A stretch of 64,000 nt of DNA from Bacteroidetes bacterium GWC2_46_850 (GTDB lineage: Bacteria; Bacteroidota; Bacteroidia; Bacteroidales; Dysgonomonadaceae): NCBI GenBank assembly GCA_001768325.1, contig MENQ01000011.1, positions 62,001 through 126,000 of the forward strand, written 5' to 3'. Below are positions 61,397 to 64,000 of this stretch, piece by piece. The translations under genes and the position numbers were made by a program. Under the pieces are notes generated by a model. That model was not told the origin of the DNA. It saw only the letters and a program-made list of their open reading frames with translations, and did no database searches. Within the stretch, counting starts at the first letter, position 1, and every line of letters starts with the position of its first letter.

Positions 61397-62221
61397 TCAG
61401 AATTCAACTTTTGGTGATAATATATTTCTTTCGAGCACATGCAGGGCTACGTGTCTGCCTACTTCGATTCCTTTCAGCGAAAGTTGGAGCTTCGTCGTGT
61501 TGAAGGCCAGCTCCGGGTTGTTATTGTCTCCACTCAAATGACAGAGCCAAATATTGCGAAGATCAGAAGTGAAATTGTTTGCCAGGAACTCAGCTGTCTG
61601 ACGGTTGCTCAGATGGCCTGTTCCGGAGGTAATTCTCCGTTTCAGATGCCATGGATAACGGCCGTTTTGCAGCATCTCCTCGTCGTAGTTGCTCTCAATC
61701 ACCAGGTGATTTGCCTTGCAGATATAAAAGGCCACTTCATCTGTGATGGCGCCCACATCGGTTGCCAGTGTCATCCTTTGTCCGTCGAATTCGAAGAAAT
61801 AGCCGGCATTGTCGTTGCTGTCATGGGGTACATCAAATGCTGTAATCTTAAAATCCTCGATCTGAAAAGGTTTTCCTTTTTCGATATATTTTGTTGAACC
61901 GTTGAGGTTGTTGTGGATCATGGGACAGTTGGAGATGCCACGATGTACCTCACGGGTGGCATAGACGGGAATGTGCAGTTTTTCCCCGAGATATCCGGCC
62001 GATTTTATGTGGTCGTAATGATCGTGTGTGATGAGGATAGCCATGATAGACGAAAGTTCGATTCCATGTTCAGCAAGTCGTTTCCTGATCACACGCGGGC
62101 CAAGGCCGGCGTCAATAAGAATACCGTAATGCGCATTGCCCAGGTAGTAGCAGTTGCCGCAACTGCCGCTGCTTAGGCTGAAAAAAGAGATCCGGTCTGC
62201 CTGGAATAGTTTGTACTGCAT
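61397..62221 (-). CDS. MBL-fold metallohydrolase (YycJ/WalJ-like)
   Basis: A 274-residue metallo-beta-lactamase-fold protein. The metal site is ITHDHYDHIKS; further ligands in HLVIESNYDEEML, GTGHLSNRQTAEF and WLCHLSGDNN. The N-terminus FFSLSSGSCGNCYYLG is typical of the YycJ/WalJ group, putative exonucleases. Own role here unknown. 38 bp from the next gene upstream. Confidence 0.9.
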   Translation of the reverse strand: MQYKLFQADRISFFSLSSGSCGNCYYLGNAHYGILIDAGLGPRVIRKRLAEHGIELSSIMAILITHDHYDHIKSAGYLGEKLHIPVYATREVHRGISNCPMIHNNLNGSTKYIEKGKPFQIEDFKITAFDVPHDSNDNAGYFFEFDGQRMTLATDVGAITDEVAFYICKANHLVIESNYDEEMLQNGRYPWHLKRRITSGTGHLSNRQTAEFLANNFTSDLRNIWLCHLSGDNNNPELAFNTTKLQLSLKGIEVGRHVALHVLERNILSPKVEF

Positions 62222-62259
62222 AGTGGATGCAAAGATAATAAGTTTTTGAAAACTATCTT

Positions 62260-63210
62260 TTAAAACGTTTTTACCGATAAGTTGACCACGGTCCGGTTAT
62301 AGTCGTCAATCATCTCTTTTATTACCTGTGCGGCCGGAATCACCTGTTTGATGTGCGATGCGATCTGGCCGATCTCCAGCTCTCCCTGCGTAAGATCACC
62401 CTCGAAGATTCCTTTCTTTGAGCGACCCCTTCCCAGCAATGTACGCAGCTCGTCGGGTGTGGCCCCACGGTCTTCCAGCTCCTGTATTTGCTGATAGAAT
62501 GCATTCTTGATCATTCGGGTGGGACTTACTTTCTTGAGTGAAAGGAGTGTGTCTCCCTCGTTGAGTGAAAGGCATTTCTGTTTGAAAGCCTCACTGGCAG
62601 AACTCTCTTCGGTCAAAGCAAAACGCGTTCCGACCTGTACCCCCTCGGCACCCAATGCCAACATGGCGGCCATTGCACTGCCTGTAGCAATCCCGCCGGC
62701 AGCAATAAGCGGCAACGTCACTGCCTGCCGCACCTGGGGAATCAGTGTGAGGGTGGTTGTTTCTTCCCGCCCATTGTGGCCTCCCGCTTCAAATCCCTCA
62801 GCCACGATTGCGTCTACGCCTGCTTCTTCAGCTTTCAGGGCAAATTTAGAGCTGGATACGACATGGGCGACAAGCATCCCGTTCTCTTTTAATCTGGTAG
62901 TCCATGTTCTGGGATTACCTGCCGAAGTAAAGACAATGGGTGCCTTTTCCTCCATTACAATCTGCATGATCTCCTCAATTTGAGGATACATGAGGGGTAT
63001 ATTTACACCAAACGGTTTTTTTGTTGCGTTCTTACATTTCACGATATGCTCCCGCAACGTGTCGGGATGCATTGATCCGGCCCCTATGAGTCCCAGTCCG
63101 CCTGCATTGCTCACTGCCGCTGCCAGCCGCCAGCCGCTGCACCATACCATTCCTGCCTGTATAATCGGATAGCGGATGCCGAAGAGTGTCGTAATCCTGT
63201 TTTTATTCAT
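62260..63210 (-). CDS. Nitronate monooxygenase / FabK-like flavoprotein
   Basis: A 316-residue FMN TIM-barrel protein. The start TTLFGIRYPIIQAGMVWC, the segment AAAVSNAGGLGLIGAGS, VAEGFEAGGHNGREE and AAGGIATGSAMAAMLALGAEGVQVGTRF are the NMO/enoyl-ACP reductase II family blocks. Nitronate oxidation and trans-2-enoyl-ACP reduction cannot be separated from sequence here. The start at ATG 63210 is supported by a -7 element at 63226-63233 that lies inside the longer frame starting at 63246. Confidence 0.9.
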   Translation of the reverse strand: MNKNRITTLFGIRYPIIQAGMVWCSGWRLAAAVSNAGGLGLIGAGSMHPDTLREHIVKCKNATKKPFGVNIPLMYPQIEEIMQIVMEEKAPIVFTSAGNPRTWTTRLKENGMLVAHVVSSSKFALKAEEAGVDAIVAEGFEAGGHNGREETTTLTLIPQVRQAVTLPLIAAGGIATGSAMAAMLALGAEGVQVGTRFALTEESSASEAFKQKCLSLNEGDTLLSLKKVSPTRMIKNAFYQQIQELEDRGATPDELRTLLGRGRSKKGIFEGDLTQGELEIGQIASHIKQVIPAAQVIKEMIDDYNRTVVNLSVKTF

Positions 63211-63225
63211 TTCTCTAAATTTATG

Positions 63226-63233
63226 CAAAGGTA
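63226..63233 (-). promoter_or_regulatory. -7 element of the nitronate monooxygenase-like gene
   Basis: TACCTTTG on the minus strand matches TAnnTTTG. Transcription would start about 10 nt before the ATG at 63210, a very short leader. No clear -33 element. Confidence 0.45.
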
Positions 63234-63283
63234 ACATTATCTCCATTTTTCACCATCTAATCTCTGGTTTAGATTTTTTTTAG

Positions 63284-63291
63284 TAGCTTTG
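63284..63291 (+). promoter_or_regulatory. -7 element of purD
   Basis: TAGCTTTG matches TAnnTTTG, about 70 bp before the purD ATG. The -33 position is AT-rich without a TTG match. Confidence 0.45.
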
Positions 63292-63360
63292 CACATCATT
63301 GCCCATTGTATCTGCATCGGCATTAAACTTGAATTTCAAAATTGATTTATTTCAGACATT

Positions 63361-64000
63361 ATGAATGTCCTTCTTCTTGGCTCCGGAGGCCGCGAACATG
63401 CCATGGCATGGAAGTTACGTAAAAGCAATTATCTGAATAATCTGTACATTGCTCCTGGTAATGCCGGCACGGCGATGGTTGGCACAAACGTGCCCATCGG
63501 GGTGACCGATTTTGAAGCGATGAAACAGTTTTCACTCAGCCACGATATTGACATGATTGTCGTGGGACCCGAGGATCCGCTGGTGGAAGGTGTCTATGAT
63601 TTTTTTCATAAGGACGAAGACATTTGTCATATTGCCGTAATAGGACCTTCCCAGAAAGGAGCCCTATTGGAAGGAAGCAAAGATTTCGCCAAGCAGTTCA
63701 TGTTGCGTCATCATATTCCCACAGCACGCTACAAGAGTGTTACACTCGACAACATTGTGGAAGGAAACGAATTCCTCGATAGCCTTCCTTCGCCATACGT
63801 ATTAAAGGCCGATGGTTTGGCTGCAGGGAAAGGTGTTCTCATCCTCCACGATGTGGATGAAGCCAAACAAATGCTTCGGGAGATGCTCGATGGAAAGTTC
63901 GGGGTGGCCAGCAGCAAAGTGGTAATTGAGGAGTTTTTGTCGGGTATAGAATGTTCAGTCTTTGTGTTGACGGATGGCCAATCTTATAAGATACTACCCG
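63361..64000 (+). CDS. purD: Phosphoribosylamine-glycine ligase (3' end outside window)
   Basis: The first 213 residues of PurD, which makes GAR in purine synthesis. NVLLLGSGGREHAMAWKL starts the N-terminal domain; the ATP-grasp part shows VVGPEDPLVEG, FAKQFMLRHHIPTARY and VLKADGLAAGKGVLI. The frame remains open to the window end. The gene is divergent from the nitronate monooxygenase-like gene, with 150 bp between their start codons. Confidence 0.95.
   Translation, partial: MNVLLLGSGGREHAMAWKLRKSNYLNNLYIAPGNAGTAMVGTNVPIGVTDFEAMKQFSLSHDIDMIVVGPEDPLVEGVYDFFHKDEDICHIAVIGPSQKGALLEGSKDFAKQFMLRHHIPTARYKSVTLDNIVEGNEFLDSLPSPYVLKADGLAAGKGVLILHDVDEAKQMLREMLDGKFGVASSKVVIEEFLSGIECSVFVLTDGQSYKILP

Overview
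The window looks like a chromosomal segment of a Bacteroidota bacterium (order Bacteroidales, probably close to Dysgonomonadaceae/Porphyromonadaceae such as Proteiniphilum or Petrimonas; the genus is an inference). The signs are a SusC/SusD pair, two ECF sigma/FecR/TonB-receptor loci, a DUF4249 lipoprotein, the trpBEGDCFA gene order, DUF3810, DUF5020 and DUF6146 families, and promoters of the TTG-N19/20-TAnnTTTG type. No tRNA, rRNA, CRISPR array, complete insertion sequence or prophage was recognised.

Layout. 1-9.3 kb (minus strand): partial SusD, SusC, FecR, ECF sigma factor and a secreted S9 peptidase, plausibly a peptide or glycopeptide uptake locus with trans-envelope signalling. 9.4-15 kb: CPx copper ATPase, two envelope proteins (DUF6146, DUF3810), a 69-residue HMA metallochaperone and an unrecognised lipoprotein. 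15.2-24.8 kb (plus): a tightly overlapping type I restriction-modification island: half-length HsdS, HsdM, class II Fic protein, full HsdS, DinD, HsdR, YgjP-type metallopeptidase. Its single visible promoter is followed at once by a perfect 19-bp palindrome. 24.8-31.9 kb: the complete trp operon, preceded by a leader peptide with tandem Trp codons and a perfect 11-bp terminator hairpin. 32-34 kb: an EamA transporter and a rhuM gene broken by one amber codon. 34.2-39.6 kb (minus): a second ECF/FecR/TonB-receptor/DUF4249 locus. 39.7-42.9 kb: oxidoreductase, RdgB and a TPR lipoprotein. 43-44 kb: the decayed 3' end of a GH32 fructan hydrolase beside a TTG-start fructokinase. 44-50.3 kb (minus): ABC-3 permease, small membrane protein, AroA, NSS transporter, YaaA, CysS. 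50.4-57.2 kb (plus): DUF5020 protein, NCS2 permease, GT39, GtrA, EF-P, RadC, DUF59 protein, LpxH. 57.2-63.2 kb (minus): SpoU methylase, a four-gene glycosyltransferase/methyltransferase operon, MBL hydrolase, nitronate monooxygenase-like enzyme. The window ends inside purD.

Signals most worth a second look: (1) 7-nt-period CTGA/CTAA arrays that end 2-3 nt before the ATG of trpE, trpC, trpF and a SpoU methylase, with a reversed array before trpA; (2) the trp leader/attenuator, including an upstream segment able to pair with the 3' arm of the terminator; (3) the extended type I RM island with Fic, DinD, a half-S gene and a palindromic operator candidate; (4) the GH32 remnant beside the fructokinase, and the rhuM amber allele.
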